The notes: a model not told the origin generated them from the letters alone. 64,000 nt of DNA from Streptomyces phaeolivaceus (GCF_009184865.1 NZ_CP045096.1:4092001-4156000), one strand, 5' to 3'. Positions 54,367 through 63,711 are shown, numbered from the stretch's first letter. Made by a program: numbers and translations.

Positions 54367-54524
54367 ACCCAGTGGACGCCCGAGCGGACCCCTCGCGCAC
54401 CCCACCTGCCGACTGTTGAAGCGCATTTGGCCTCCCCTTGTGGGAAGCCCGCCCGTAGCAGGGCTGCGCTTTGCTCGGCTTTGCCGCGGCATGGGTCTGA
54501 GCGGATTTCGGCTGCGGGTGGGTG

Positions 54525-54638
54525 GGGGCTGGTCGCGCAGTTCCCCGCGCCCCTGAAAAGCACGGGCTGCGCCCCCTGCCTCTCAGGCCCGCAGGGGCCG
54601 TGGTCTTTTCAGGCCCGCAGGGGCCTGGTCTTTTAGGG
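54525..54638. repeat. Palindromic intergenic repeat, left part (split by IS)
   Basis: Left arm GGGGGCTGGTCGCGCAGTTC continuing CCCGCGCCCCTGAAAAGCACG, then two units with GGTCTTTT...CAGGCCCGCAGGGG, ending at the IS boundary with TCTTTTAGGG (54629-54638). Its right arm continues after the IS at 56158-56189 (AGGGGCGCGGGGAACTGCGC continuing GAGAAGCCCCC). Removing 54639-56161 restores one palindromic repeat. Confidence 0.85.
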
Positions 54639-56151
54639 CAAGGCCGTGAAGTTAGGGCTTTGGGAGCGTTGGCAAGTGCGCTCTGGTTCTATGGCTTCTT
54701 GGAACGTGGGAAGCGGAGCCCCGGTAGAACTGGCAGTCGACCAAGACAGCCGTTCACAGGACCGGAGGCTCCGCTGTCCGATCAGTGTGTCATCACGCGG
54801 GAAATCACGGTAGCCAAGGGCGTGTTCGCCCCGGGGCATCTGGGGGAACTCACCCGGATCATCCCGTTCGAGATGGTCGATGCGGTCCTTGCCGAGACCG
54901 GTGCTGTCCAGCAACGGCTGCGGAAGATTCCCGCCCGGGTGGTGGTCTACCTGCTGCTGGCCGCGGCCCTGTTCGAGGACTGCGGCTACCTGGCCGTCTG
55001 GCGCAGGCTCACCGCCGCGCTGGAGACGATACCGGTCGTGAAGATCACCGGCGCGGGGCTCTGGGACGCCCGCAGGCGTCTGGGCGTGCGGCCCATGCGG
55101 GCCCTGTTCGATCTGCTGCGCGGGCCGGCCACGGTGATCCGCACCCGCGGCGCCCGCTTCAAGGGCCTGCTGGCCGTTGCGATCGACGGCACCTACCTCG
55201 ACGTTCCCGACAGCCCGCCGCACCGGGCCCGTCTGGGCAAGGGGTCCAACCGGTTCGGAACTGCCGGCTACCCGCAGATCTGCCTGACCGCGCTGGTGGC
55301 CTGTGGCACCCGGGCGATCCTGGATGCCGCCTTCGGACCGCGCTCCCAGGGAGAGACCGGACACGGCAGGCGGCTCATGCGCTCCCTGCACGCCGGAATG
55401 ATCGTCCTGCTGGACCGGGGCTTTTCGGGCAACGCGTTCCTGACAGCCGTCGCCGCCACCGAAGCCTCCTTCCTCGCACGCATCACTGCCACCCGCAAAC
55501 CTCCCGTCCTGGCCCGCTTCGGCGACGGCTCCCACCTCTCCCGCTTCGGCGCCCTCGAGGTCCGCATCATCGAATGCGAGATCACCGTCACCACCAGCCA
55601 GGGCCGCCGCACCGGGCTCTACCGGCTGGCCACCAACCTCCTGGACCACCACCGCTACCCGGCATCCGACCTGGTCAGTCTGTATCACGAGCGGTGGGAA
55701 GTGGAGTCCGCCTACTTCGCGATCAAGAAAACGATGCTGGGCCGGCGGGTCCTGCGCTCCACCACTCCGCCCGGCATCGCCCAGGAGGTCTACGCCCTGC
55801 TGAGCGCCTACCAGGCCCTGCGGATCGCTATCGCCGACGCCACCGGGGCCACACCCGGAACAGACCCGGACCGGGCCAGCTTCAGCGTTGCCCTGCGATG
55901 CGCCCGCGACCAGATCGTCCAGGCCGCGGGCATCATCGCCGGCACCACGATCGACCTCGTCGGGACGATCGGCCGAACCGTCCTGGAACACCTCATGCCC
56001 GCCCGCCGCCTCCGCATCAGCCCCCGCGCAGTGAAACGACCCCTGTCCCGATACGCCTACAAAAGCCTCAATATCGACCGACGCACCTACACAGCCACCC
56101 TCAGCATCAACATCTTGACGCCGACGATCAGCCCATAACTTCACGGCCTTG
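54639..56151 (+). mobile_element. IS4-family insertion sequence, 1513 bp
   Basis: Ends are the inverted repeats CAAGGCCGTGAAGTTA-GGGC (54639-54658) and, reversed, CAAGGCCGTGAAGTTATGGGC (56151-56131), 16 identical bases at the tips. The flanks are exact 10-bp target duplications TCTTTTAGGG (54629-54638 and 56152-56161). One transposase gene fills the element. The intact duplication and full ORF suggest recent insertion. It lies inside a palindromic intergenic repeat. Confidence 0.95.
54774..56138 (+). CDS. IS4-family transposase
   Basis: 454 residues if CTG 54774 is used (GGAGG 6 bases upstream); homologous proteins start with Met at this place (recalled). The frame has no ATG/GTG inside the element before it; TTG 54699 is an upstream alternative. 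The N-terminal domain (FAPGHLGELTRIIPFEMVDAVL) matches the IS4 transposase N domain; DDE catalytic motifs are AIDGTYLDVPD, VLLDRGFSG and YHERWEVESAYFAIKK (the Y-R-E-K signature). Full length, no frameshift. Confidence 0.88.
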   Translation: MSDQCVITREITVAKGVFAPGHLGELTRIIPFEMVDAVLAETGAVQQRLRKIPARVVVYLLLAAALFEDCGYLAVWRRLTAALETIPVVKITGAGLWDARRRLGVRPMRALFDLLRGPATVIRTRGARFKGLLAVAIDGTYLDVPDSPPHRARLGKGSNRFGTAGYPQICLTALVACGTRAILDAAFGPRSQGETGHGRRLMRSLHAGMIVLLDRGFSGNAFLTAVAATEASFLARITATRKPPVLARFGDGSHLSRFGALEVRIIECEITVTTSQGRRTGLYRLATNLLDHHRYPASDLVSLYHERWEVESAYFAIKKTMLGRRVLRSTTPPGIAQEVYALLSAYQALRIAIADATGATPGTDPDRASFSVALRCARDQIVQAAGIIAGTTIDLVGTIGRTVLEHLMPARRLRISPRAVKRPLSRYAYKSLNIDRRTYTATLSINILTPTISP

Positions 56152-56157
56152 TCTTTT

Positions 56158-56189
56158 AGGGGCGCGGGGAACTGCGCGAGAAGCCCCCA
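56158..56189. repeat. Palindromic intergenic repeat, right part (split by IS)
   Basis: AGGGGCGCGGGGAACTGCGC continues GAGAAGCCCCC. This is the right arm that matches the left arm at 54525 across the IS. It then runs into (ACCCGC)n. Confidence 0.8.
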
Positions 56190-56229
56190 CCGGACCCGCA
56201 CCCGCCAACGAACCGCACCCCCCACCCCG

Positions 56230-57087
56230 TCAGGCGCCCCGCCCCACATCCCGCTTCGCAGCCACCACCGCGTCAAAAACCTCCCGCTTCGGCACCCCGG
56301 CCTCCACCGCCACCGCGGCGATCGCCTCCTTGCGCCGCTCCCCCGCCTCCTCCCGCACCCGAACCCGCCGCACCAGCTCCGCCGCGTCCAGTTCCTCGGG
56401 CCCCTTCTCCGGCGCCCCCTCGACCACCACCGTGATCTCCCCGCGCACCCCGGCCGCCGCCCACTCGGCCAGCTCCCCGAGCGGCCCCCGCTTGACCTCC
56501 TCGTACGTCTTGGTCAGCTCACGGCACACGGCGGCCCGCCGCCCGGTTCCGAAGACCTCGGCCATCGCCGCGAGCGTCGCGTCCAGGCGGTGGGGCGCCT
56601 CGAAGTACACGAGGGTGCGCCGCTCCCGCTCGACCTCCCGCAGCCGCCCGAGCCGTTCCCCGGCCTTGCGCGGCAGGAACCCCTCGAAGCAGAACCGGTC
56701 GACGGGCAGCCCGGACAGCGCGAGAGCGGTGAGGACGGCCGACGGCCCGGGTACGGCGGTGACGCGGATGTCCTTCTCCACGGCGGCGGCGACGAGCCGG
56801 TACCCGGGGTCGGAGACCGACGGCATCCCCGCGTCCGTGACCAACAACACCCGGGCGCCCCCCACCAGCGCCTCGACGAGCTCCGGCGTACGCGCGGCCT
56901 CGTTGCCCTCGAAGTAGGAGACGATCCGCCCGCCCGGCTGGACGCCCAGCGCCTGGGTGAGCCGCCGCAGCCGCCGGGTGTCCTCGGCGGCGACCACATC
57001 GGCACCGGCCAACTCCTGGGCGAGCCGGGGCGGCGCGTCCGAGACATCACCGATGGGCGTACCTGCCAACACAAGGATTCCAGTCAC
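56230..57087 (-). CDS. rsmI: 16S rRNA (cytidine-2-prime-O)-methyltransferase
   Basis: 285 residues from GTG 57087 with GGGGGAG just before. Tetrapyrrole-methylase fold: LVLAGTPIGDVSD, AAEDTRRLRRLTQAL, VTDAGMPSVSDPGYRLV, VPGPSAVLTALALSGLP, YFEAPHRLDATL. It 2-prime-O-methylates C1402 of 16S rRNA. Divergent from pmt with a 142-bp interval. Normal length. Confidence 0.95.
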   Translation of the reverse strand: MTGILVLAGTPIGDVSDAPPRLAQELAGADVVAAEDTRRLRRLTQALGVQPGGRIVSYFEGNEAARTPELVEALVGGARVLLVTDAGMPSVSDPGYRLVAAAVEKDIRVTAVPGPSAVLTALALSGLPVDRFCFEGFLPRKAGERLGRLREVERERRTLVYFEAPHRLDATLAAMAEVFGTGRRAAVCRELTKTYEEVKRGPLGELAEWAAAGVRGEITVVVEGAPEKGPEELDAAELVRRVRVREEAGERRKEAIAAVAVEAGVPKREVFDAVVAAKRDVGRGA

Positions 57088-57229
57088 TCCCCCATCCTCC
57101 CAGCCACGTCCGCGCACGGTCGCCGTACCGCCCGCGCCCCCGACCCGGCGGGCGACCGGCGGGCGACCGGCGGGCGCCCCACATCCTCATCCACGGGACT
57201 CGCACAGTCCTGTTCCCTACGATGGCGCG

Positions 57230-58969
57230 GTGACCAGTACCGCGTCCTCCACGGACACCCGGCAGGACCAGGCCACCGAAGACCCGCGGCCGTCGTGGCA
57301 GCACCGCCTGCGCCGATTCGGCTACGCGGTGCCGCCGAGAGGCGACGTCCGCACCCGGTTGGTGCCCCCGTACACCCGGCCGAGCCCGCGCGTGTGGGCC
57401 GTGCTGGGGCTGCGCGAGGAGGTCGGGGCGCGCCTGGTCCGCTGGTCGGCGTGGGGCGGTCCGCTGCTGGTCACCCTGGTCGGGGGGCTGATGCGGTTCT
57501 ACGACCTGGGCAGCCCCAAGGCGGTGATATTCGACGAGACGTACTACGCCAAGGACGCGTGGGCGATCGTCCACCGCGGCTACGAGGTCAACTGGGCGAA
57601 GAACGCCAACGAGCTGATCCTCCAGAACAACGGCAACGTCCCGATCCCGACGGACGCGGCCTATGTCGTCCACCCGCCGGTCGGCAAGTACGTCATCGGG
57701 CTGGGCGAGCTGATGTTCGGGTTCGACCCGTTCGGCTGGCGTTTCATGACGGCGGTGCTCGGCACCCTCTCCATCCTCATGCTCTGCCGGATCGGCCGCC
57801 GGATCTTCCGCTCGACGTTCCTCGGCTGTCTCGCGGGCGCGCTGATGGCGGTGGACGGGCTGCACTTCGTGATGAGCCGCACGGCACTGCTGGACCAGGT
57901 GCTGATGTTCTTCGTCCTCGCCGCGTTCGGCTGTCTGGTCGTCGACCGCGACCGGGCACGCGCCCGCCTGGCCGCCGCGCTCCCCCTGGACGGCGACGGG
58001 GTCGTACGCCCCAACTCCCTCATCGCCGAGACGACCCGGCTGGGCTGGCGCCCGTACCGCTGGCTGGCCGGCCTCTGCCTGGGCCTGGCCCTGGGCACCA
58101 AGTGGAACGCCCTGTACTTCATGGTGTTCCTCGGGATCATGACGGTGCTGTGGGACTACGCGGCCCGCAAGGTCGCCGGTGCCCGGCAGCCGCTGATCGC
58201 GACGCTGCAACGCGACCTGGGCCTGGCGTTCCTCTCCACCGTCCCGGTCATGGTCGTCACCTACCTCGCGGCCTGGACGGGCTGGATCCTCTCCCCGGAC
58301 GACGGCTCGGGCGGCTACTACCGCGACTGGGCCGCGACCTCGGGCAAGGGCGGCTGGTTCACCTGGCTCCCGGACTGGCTGCGCAGCCTGTGGCACTACG
58401 AGCACGCGGTCTACGAGTTCCACGTGGGCCTGTCGTCCCCGCACACCTACCAGTCGAACCCGTGGAGCTGGATCGTCGCCGGCCGCCCGGTCTCGTACTT
58501 CTACGAGTCGCCGTCCCCCGGCAAGGACGGCTGCGCCACGGACACCGCCGACAAGTGCGCCCGCGAGGTCCTCGCCATCGGCACCCCGCTCCTGTGGTGG
58601 GCCGCCGCCTTCGCGCTCCTCTACGTCCTGTGGCGCTGGTTCTTCCGCCGCGACTGGCGCGCCGGAGCGATCGCCTGCGGCATCGCCGCCGGCTACCTCC
58701 CCTGGTTCCTCTACCAGGAACGCACCATCTTCTACTTCTACGCCGTCGTCTTCCTCCCCTTCCTCTGCCTGGCCGTCACGATGATGATCGGCGCCATCCT
58801 CGGCCCCCCCGGCTCCCCCGAACGCCGCCGAGTAGCCGGCGCGGCAGCCGCCGGCGTCCTCGTCCTCCTCATCACCTGGAACTTCATCTACTTCTGGCCC
58901 GTCTACACCGGCCAGGCCATCCCGATCGACGACTGGCGGTCGCGGATGTGGCTGGACACCTGGGTGTGA
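57230..58969 (+). CDS. pmt: Protein O-mannosyltransferase (GT39)
   Basis: 579 residues from GTG 57230; TACGAT at 57218-57223 just before suggests a leaderless transcript. Membrane enzyme with about 11 helices. Signature AVIFDETYYAKDAWAI with the DE motif near residue 100, HPPVGKYVIGLGE, and WVAGRPVSYFYESP-like loop (WSWIVAGRPVSYFYESPS). It transfers mannose from polyprenyl phosphate mannose to secreted proteins; in S. coelicolor Pmt is needed for phiC31 infection and affects antibiotic sensitivity. Not in an operon. Confidence 0.94.
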   Translation: MTSTASSTDTRQDQATEDPRPSWQHRLRRFGYAVPPRGDVRTRLVPPYTRPSPRVWAVLGLREEVGARLVRWSAWGGPLLVTLVGGLMRFYDLGSPKAVIFDETYYAKDAWAIVHRGYEVNWAKNANELILQNNGNVPIPTDAAYVVHPPVGKYVIGLGELMFGFDPFGWRFMTAVLGTLSILMLCRIGRRIFRSTFLGCLAGALMAVDGLHFVMSRTALLDQVLMFFVLAAFGCLVVDRDRARARLAAALPLDGDGVVRPNSLIAETTRLGWRPYRWLAGLCLGLALGTKWNALYFMVFLGIMTVLWDYAARKVAGARQPLIATLQRDLGLAFLSTVPVMVVTYLAAWTGWILSPDDGSGGYYRDWAATSGKGGWFTWLPDWLRSLWHYEHAVYEFHVGLSSPHTYQSNPWSWIVAGRPVSYFYESPSPGKDGCATDTADKCAREVLAIGTPLLWWAAAFALLYVLWRWFFRRDWRAGAIACGIAAGYLPWFLYQERTIFYFYAVVFLPFLCLAVTMMIGAILGPPGSPERRRVAGAAAAGVLVLLITWNFIYFWPVYTGQAIPIDDWRSRMWLDTWV

Positions 58970-59110
58970 TGGCCTGAATCCGGTTCGTCGGACTTCCTGG
59001 CTAACAATCAGGGCACACACAGGAAGCATTTTTCCCACGCGTTACTCCCGCGTGTTTACAGTGAGCCTCGGCAAACGCTTTCTGAACGCGTTCAAAGGGG
59101 GATTCGCGTC

Positions 59111-60745
59111 ATGCGCAAGGGGGTCAAGGTCGCCATGGTCGGCGGGGTGTTCGCGGCGATGGTGGGGGGTGCCGGGTACGGGGGGTACAACTTCGTGACG
59201 GCGCTCGACGGGAGTGGTGGGGGTACGGAGAAACGGAGTGGGCCGCCGGGTTCCGACGAGGTCGAGGAGACGTCGGAGAAGTTCTTCGCGGCCTGGGAGA
59301 AGGGGGACGCGGCCACGGCGTCGTCGTACACGAACGACGCGGTGGCCGCGGGCAAGGTGTTCGGCGGTTTCGTCGACGCCGCCCGGATCGAGGACGTGCG
59401 GATCGAGCCGGGGAAGCCGACCGGCGCCGGGGGCCGGACCGTCCCGTTCTCCGTCGCGGCGACGGTGTCGTACGAGGGGAAGAGCGAGAAGCTCGCGTAC
59501 AAGAGCCGGCTGACCGTCGTGCGGGGGAAGACCACCGGACGCGCGCTGGTCGACTGGCGGCCGGCCGTCGTGCACCCCGAACTCAAGGACGGCGACACCC
59601 TGTTCACCGGGGAGGCGGCGGCTCCGCCCATCGAGGCCGTGGACCGCGACGGCAAGGTGCTGACCAAGGAGAAGTACCCCTCCCTCGGCCCCATCCTCGA
59701 CACCCTGCGCGAACGCTACGGCGCCGACGCCGGCGGCACCCCCGGCGTCGAACTCGGCATCAAGCACGCCGCCGCGGAGTCCGCCGACACCACCCTGCTG
59801 ACCCTCGCCGAGGGCAAGGCGGGCAAGCTGGAGACGACGATCAGCGCGAGCAGACAGGCCGCGGCCGAGAAGGCGGTCAAGAAGTACGCCGAGTCGTCCG
59901 TCGTCGCGCTCCAGCCCAGCACCGGTGAGGTCCTCGCGGTCGCCAACAACCGCGACGACGGCTTCAACGCGGCCTTCCAGGGCGAACTCCCGCCCGGCTC
60001 CACCATGAAGATCGTCACCGCCGCCATGCTCATCGACAACGGCGTGACCTCCATGAACGGCCCGGCCCCCTGTCCCGACACGGCCACCTGGCAGAGCCAG
60101 ACCTTCAAGAACCTGCCGGGCATGAAGCCCGACGAGACACCGAACGCCACGCTCGCCAACAGTTTCCTGCGGTCCTGCAACACGGCCTTCATCAAGCTGA
60201 TCGACGAAAAGCCGCTGACCGACGCCTCGTTGACCGAGGAGGCGCAGGAACGATTCGGGATCGGCCGGGACGACTGGAAGACGGGCATCGTCTCCATGGA
60301 CGGCAAGGTGCCGGCGTCCGGCGGCCCCAACCGCGCCGCCAACGCCATCGGGCAGGGCGATGTGCTGATGAACCCGCTGAACATGGCGTCGGTCACCTCC
60401 ACGGCCATCACCGGCGCGTTCCGGCAGCCGTATCTCGTGTCGCCGAAGCTGGACGAACGGCAACTCGCCACCGCGAAGGGGTTGTCGGCCGGTACGTCGT
60501 CGCAGTTGAAGCAGATGATGAGGCTGACCGCGACACAGGGGACGGCCGCGACCGTCATGTCCGGGCTCAGCGGGGACATCGGCGCGAAGACCGGCTCCGC
60601 GGAGATCGACGGGCAGGCGGTGGCGGACAGTTGGTTCACCGGGTTCCGCGGGGATGTCGCGGCGGCGGCCATGTCGGAGGGCGGTGGCCGCGGGGGTGAG
60701 GCGGCCGGGCCGATCGTGGTGGATGTGTTGGGGGCCACGCCGTAG
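59111..60745 (+). CDS. Class B penicillin-binding protein, paralogue 1
   Basis: 544 residues, ATG 59111 with AAAGGGGG upstream. One N-terminal membrane anchor (VAMVGGVFAAMVGGAGYGGY), an NTF2-like MecA-N domain (EKFFAAWEKGDAATASSYTNDAVAAG...), then the transpeptidase domain with S297-T-M-K300, S355-C-N357 and K493-T-G. It crosslinks peptidoglycan. Shares the plan of the next gene. Together they resemble the pair SCO3156/SCO3157 (recalled). Sporulation or cell-wall stress function has been suggested for such PBPs. Confidence 0.92.
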   Translation: MRKGVKVAMVGGVFAAMVGGAGYGGYNFVTALDGSGGGTEKRSGPPGSDEVEETSEKFFAAWEKGDAATASSYTNDAVAAGKVFGGFVDAARIEDVRIEPGKPTGAGGRTVPFSVAATVSYEGKSEKLAYKSRLTVVRGKTTGRALVDWRPAVVHPELKDGDTLFTGEAAAPPIEAVDRDGKVLTKEKYPSLGPILDTLRERYGADAGGTPGVELGIKHAAAESADTTLLTLAEGKAGKLETTISASRQAAAEKAVKKYAESSVVALQPSTGEVLAVANNRDDGFNAAFQGELPPGSTMKIVTAAMLIDNGVTSMNGPAPCPDTATWQSQTFKNLPGMKPDETPNATLANSFLRSCNTAFIKLIDEKPLTDASLTEEAQERFGIGRDDWKTGIVSMDGKVPASGGPNRAANAIGQGDVLMNPLNMASVTSTAITGAFRQPYLVSPKLDERQLATAKGLSAGTSSQLKQMMRLTATQGTAATVMSGLSGDIGAKTGSAEIDGQAVADSWFTGFRGDVAAAAMSEGGGRGGEAAGPIVVDVLGATP

Positions 60746-60772
60746 GGGTGCGGACTCGTTGCCGAGTGCGGG

Positions 60773-60838
60773 TGCGTGGGGGCCGATCGCGCAGGGCCTG
60801 ATCTTTTAGGGGCGCGGGGAACTGCGCGAGAAGCCCCA
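60773..60838. repeat. Palindromic intergenic repeat, shortened copy
   Basis: GTGGGGGCCGATCGCGCAG is followed directly by GGCCTGATCTTTTAGGGGCG and CGGGGAACTGCGCGAGAAGC: the left arm is broken after GCGCAG. (CACCCG)n runs follow to 60920. It lies between the two PBP genes, in a 299-bp interval without a gene. Confidence 0.8.
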
Positions 60839-61044
60839 CGCACCCGATCCCGATTCCGAACCCGCACCCGCACCCGCACCCGCACCCGCCGACGCACCCG
60901 CACCCGCACCCGCCGACGCACCCTCAGCCGTGCACCGAACCCGCACCGATCAACGGCCCACCCCACGGAGTGATCCCCGGGACTCTAGTGTGGTGTTCTC
61001 GTTGAGGGACGAGAGGCAGCCGGGGGCAGCGGAAGGTCGGGAGC

Positions 61045-62823
61045 GTGGGTAAGAGAAGGCGTGTCGACGAGCGGAAGGCCGCGAAGTCGGGGAGGTCGCG
61101 GCGGCATCTCGTGCTGGGCGGAGTCGCCGTCGCGGCGCTCGGCGGCGGCGCGGTCGCCGTGTACACGGTGTTCGGCGCCGGCGCGGCGGCCAACGACGGT
61201 TCGGGCGACGCCACGGCCGTGAAGAGCGGCCCCCTGTCCGCCGGCGAGGTCCGCACCGCCGCGACCGCGTTCCTCACCGCCTGGCAGAAGGGCACCGTCG
61301 CGAAGGCCGCCGCCGCCACGGACGACTCGGCGGCGGCGAAGACCGCGTTGACCGGCTTCACCAAGGACGCCCACATCGAGGACGTCACCCTCTCCCGAGG
61401 CAAGCGCTCCGGCGACGACGTGCCGTTCACCGTGAAGGGCACCGTCTCCTACAAGGGCACGCAGAAGCCGCTGACCTACAAGTCGGCCCTCACCGTCGTA
61501 CGGGCCGTGAAGGACGGCGAACCGATCGTCGAGTGGCGGCCGTCCGTCGTCCACCCCGATCTCGCCGAGGGCGACCGGCTGGTGACCGGCGAGGCGGGCA
61601 CGCCCCCGGTGAAGGCCCTCGACCGGGACGGCGGCGAGCTGACGACCGAGAAGTACCCGTCGCTGGGCTCGATCCTGGACGGCCTGCGGGAGAAGTACGG
61701 CAAGAAGGCGGGCGGCAAGGCGGGCGTGGAACTGCGGATCGTCCGCGCGGACCCGGCCGAGAACGAGGACAGGGACGGAGACGGGAACGGGGACGGGGAC
61801 GGCAAGTCCTCCGCCGAACCCACCGACCCCACCGACTCCGCCAACTCCACCAAGTCGACCGGGGAGAAGGCCGCCGACAAGACGCTGCTGGAGTTGAGCG
61901 AGGGCACGCCGGGCGAGCTGAGGACGACGCTCAGCCCGTCGCTCCAGGCCCTCGCCGAGGAGAAGGTCGCGGCCACGAAGCGCGCGTCGGTGGTGATGAT
62001 GCGCCCCTCGACCGGCGAGATCCTGGCCGCGGCGAACTCCGGCAGCTTCAACGTGGCGTTCCAGGGCTCCCTGGCCCCCGGCTCCACGATGAAGATCGTG
62101 TCGTCGGCGCTGCTCATCGACAAGGGCCTGGCCTCGGCGGACAAGGTCCACCCGTGCCCCAAGTTCTCGTCGTACGGCGGCTGGAAGTTCCAGAACGACG
62201 ACAAGTTCGAGATCAAGGGCGGCACGTTCAAGGCGAGTTTCGCCCGCTCCTGCAACACCGCCTTCGTCTCCCAGGCGAAGGAGCTGGACGACGACTCCCT
62301 GACCAAGGAGGCCCAGGAGGTCTTCGGGCTCGGCCTGAACAACTGGGCGCTCGGCGTCTCCAGCTTCGACGGCGCGGTGCCGGTGCAGAGCGACGCCCCG
62401 ATGGCGGCCTCGCTGATCGGCCAGGGCGGGGTGCGGATGAACCCGCTGAACATGGCGTCGGTGGTGGCCACGGCCAAGACGGGCGTCTTCAAACAGCCGT
62501 ACCTGGTCCCGCCGTCGGTCGACGACCGCACCCTCGCGACCGCCTCCCGGCCCCTGTCGGAGACGGTCCGCACCCAGCTCGTCGAACTCCTCCGCTACAC
62601 CGCCGCGGCCGGTACGGCGGCCGAGGCGATGTCCGGCCTCGGCCCCGACTACGGCGCCAAGACCGGCTCCGCCGAGGTCGACGGCCAGAAGGAAGCCAAC
62701 GGCTGGTTCACCGCCTGGAAGGGCGACCTCGCCTCCGCCGGGGTCGTCCAACAGGGCGGCCACGGCAGCGAGTCGGCGGGCCCGATCGTGGCGGCGCTGC
62801 TCAAGGCGGGCAGCGCCGGCTGA
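61045..62823 (+). CDS. Class B penicillin-binding protein, paralogue 2
   Basis: 592 residues from GTG 61045. Basic N-terminus (MGKRRRVDERKAAKSGRSRR), membrane anchor (HLVLGGVAVAALGGGAVAVYTVFG), MecA-N-like domain (AFLTAWQKGTVAKAAAATDDSAAAKTALTGF), then transpeptidase motifs S347-T-M-K350, S402-C-N404 and K539-T-G. An acidic Asp/Gly/Ser/Thr insert (DRDGDGNGDGDGKSS..., about 245-280) separates the two parts. Paralogous with the preceding gene and longer through this insert. Confidence 0.92.
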   Translation: MGKRRRVDERKAAKSGRSRRHLVLGGVAVAALGGGAVAVYTVFGAGAAANDGSGDATAVKSGPLSAGEVRTAATAFLTAWQKGTVAKAAAATDDSAAAKTALTGFTKDAHIEDVTLSRGKRSGDDVPFTVKGTVSYKGTQKPLTYKSALTVVRAVKDGEPIVEWRPSVVHPDLAEGDRLVTGEAGTPPVKALDRDGGELTTEKYPSLGSILDGLREKYGKKAGGKAGVELRIVRADPAENEDRDGDGNGDGDGKSSAEPTDPTDSANSTKSTGEKAADKTLLELSEGTPGELRTTLSPSLQALAEEKVAATKRASVVMMRPSTGEILAAANSGSFNVAFQGSLAPGSTMKIVSSALLIDKGLASADKVHPCPKFSSYGGWKFQNDDKFEIKGGTFKASFARSCNTAFVSQAKELDDDSLTKEAQEVFGLGLNNWALGVSSFDGAVPVQSDAPMAASLIGQGGVRMNPLNMASVVATAKTGVFKQPYLVPPSVDDRTLATASRPLSETVRTQLVELLRYTAAAGTAAEAMSGLGPDYGAKTGSAEVDGQKEANGWFTAWKGDLASAGVVQQGGHGSESAGPIVAALLKAGSAG

Positions 62824-62854
62824 GCGACGGGCACGGCCGTGCCGCGCACGTCGG

Positions 62855-63487
62855 TCAGCCGCGACCGAGGACGGGGGCCTTCTCGTACGACTCCGGCGAC
62901 GCGTCCAGGCACCAGTCGAACAGCGACGGCCAGGAGCCGTAGCCCGCGTCGAGGTCGAGGTGGGCCTCGCCCGGCAGCACGTCGGCGGGCAGGCCGAGGG
63001 GTTCGGCGTACGTGGTGGCCGCGCCGCCGGGGCAGTACGGGTCGTTGTCGCTGCCGACGACGCGGGTGTACGCGGCGGTCGCGGCCAGCCGGGCGGGGCT
63101 CAGCTCCGGCGGGGCGAACTCGGCGATCTCCGGGTGTTCCAGGGCGACTTCGGGGGCGGGCGGGGCGACGAGCAGGACGCGGTCGACGGGGCCGGACAGG
63201 ATGTCGTCCCGGGCGACCGCGTGCAGCCACAGCAGACAGGCCAGGCTGTGGCAGACCACGGTGATCCGCCGGCCCGCCAACTCGCCCAGCAGCGCGTCCA
63301 GTTCCGCCAGCCAGCGCTCCAGGTCCGGGTCGTCGGCCTCCGGCAGCCGCGGGTACGCCACCTCGTGGCCCAGGTCGGTGAGACGGTCGGCCAGCCAGTG
63401 CTGCCAGTGGGCGGCCGGACGGTGGTTCTGCCAGCCGTGCAGGATGAGGAAGGCGCGGGTGGTGTCGGCGGGCGGGGTTTCTGTCAT
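62855..63487 (-). CDS. RBBP9/YdeN-like alpha/beta hydrolase
   Basis: 210 residues, ATG 63487. FLILHGWQNHRPAAHWQHWL at the start, nucleophile elbow VCHSLACLLWLHA with Ser in C-H-S-L-A, and the late acid/His segment GSDNDPYCPG and LPGEAHLD. The RBBP9 family are serine hydrolases of small esters or peptides; substrate unknown. It converges with the PBP gene, leaving 31 bases between them. Confidence 0.9.
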   Translation of the reverse strand: MTETPPADTTRAFLILHGWQNHRPAAHWQHWLADRLTDLGHEVAYPRLPEADDPDLERWLAELDALLGELAGRRITVVCHSLACLLWLHAVARDDILSGPVDRVLLVAPPAPEVALEHPEIAEFAPPELSPARLAATAAYTRVVGSDNDPYCPGGAATTYAEPLGLPADVLPGEAHLDLDAGYGSWPSLFDWCLDASPESYEKAPVLGRG

Positions 63488-63572
63488 CCCCCGATCGTCA
63501 GCGAAACGGATCAGCCGGTCCAGTGGCGTCTCTGTGGCTGGATGGGGGTGCGTTCGGCGGGTGCGGGCCCGG

Positions 63573-63711
63573 TGGGGCTTCTCCCGCAGTTCCCCGCGCC
63601 CCTAAAAGATTCAGGCCCCTGCCGGCCTGAAAACCCACGGCCCTGCGGGCCTGAAAAGCACGGGGCGCGGCCCCGGCTTTTCAGGGGCGCGGGGAACTGC
63701 GCGACCAGCCC
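63573..63711. repeat. Palindromic intergenic repeat, expanded copy
   Basis: Left arm GTGGGGCTTCTCCCGCAGTT continuing CCCCGCGCCCCT, inner units with CCTGCCGGCCTGAAAA and CCTGCGGGCCTGAAAAGCACG, right arm AGGGGCGCGGGGAACTGCGC continuing GACCAGCCCCC, then (CACCCG)n. It fills the interval between the divergent hydrolase (start 63487) and YbaK-type (start 63807) genes; no coding frame is supported. Confidence 0.85.

Noticed and set aside
54639..56151. Second gene on the reverse strand of the IS
   Set aside because: The reverse frame is an antisense shadow of the transposase with no ribosome site.
56149..58977. Forward open frame over rsmI and pmt
   Set aside because: Reads through a palindromic repeat, antisense to rsmI and out of frame with pmt; no family resemblance.
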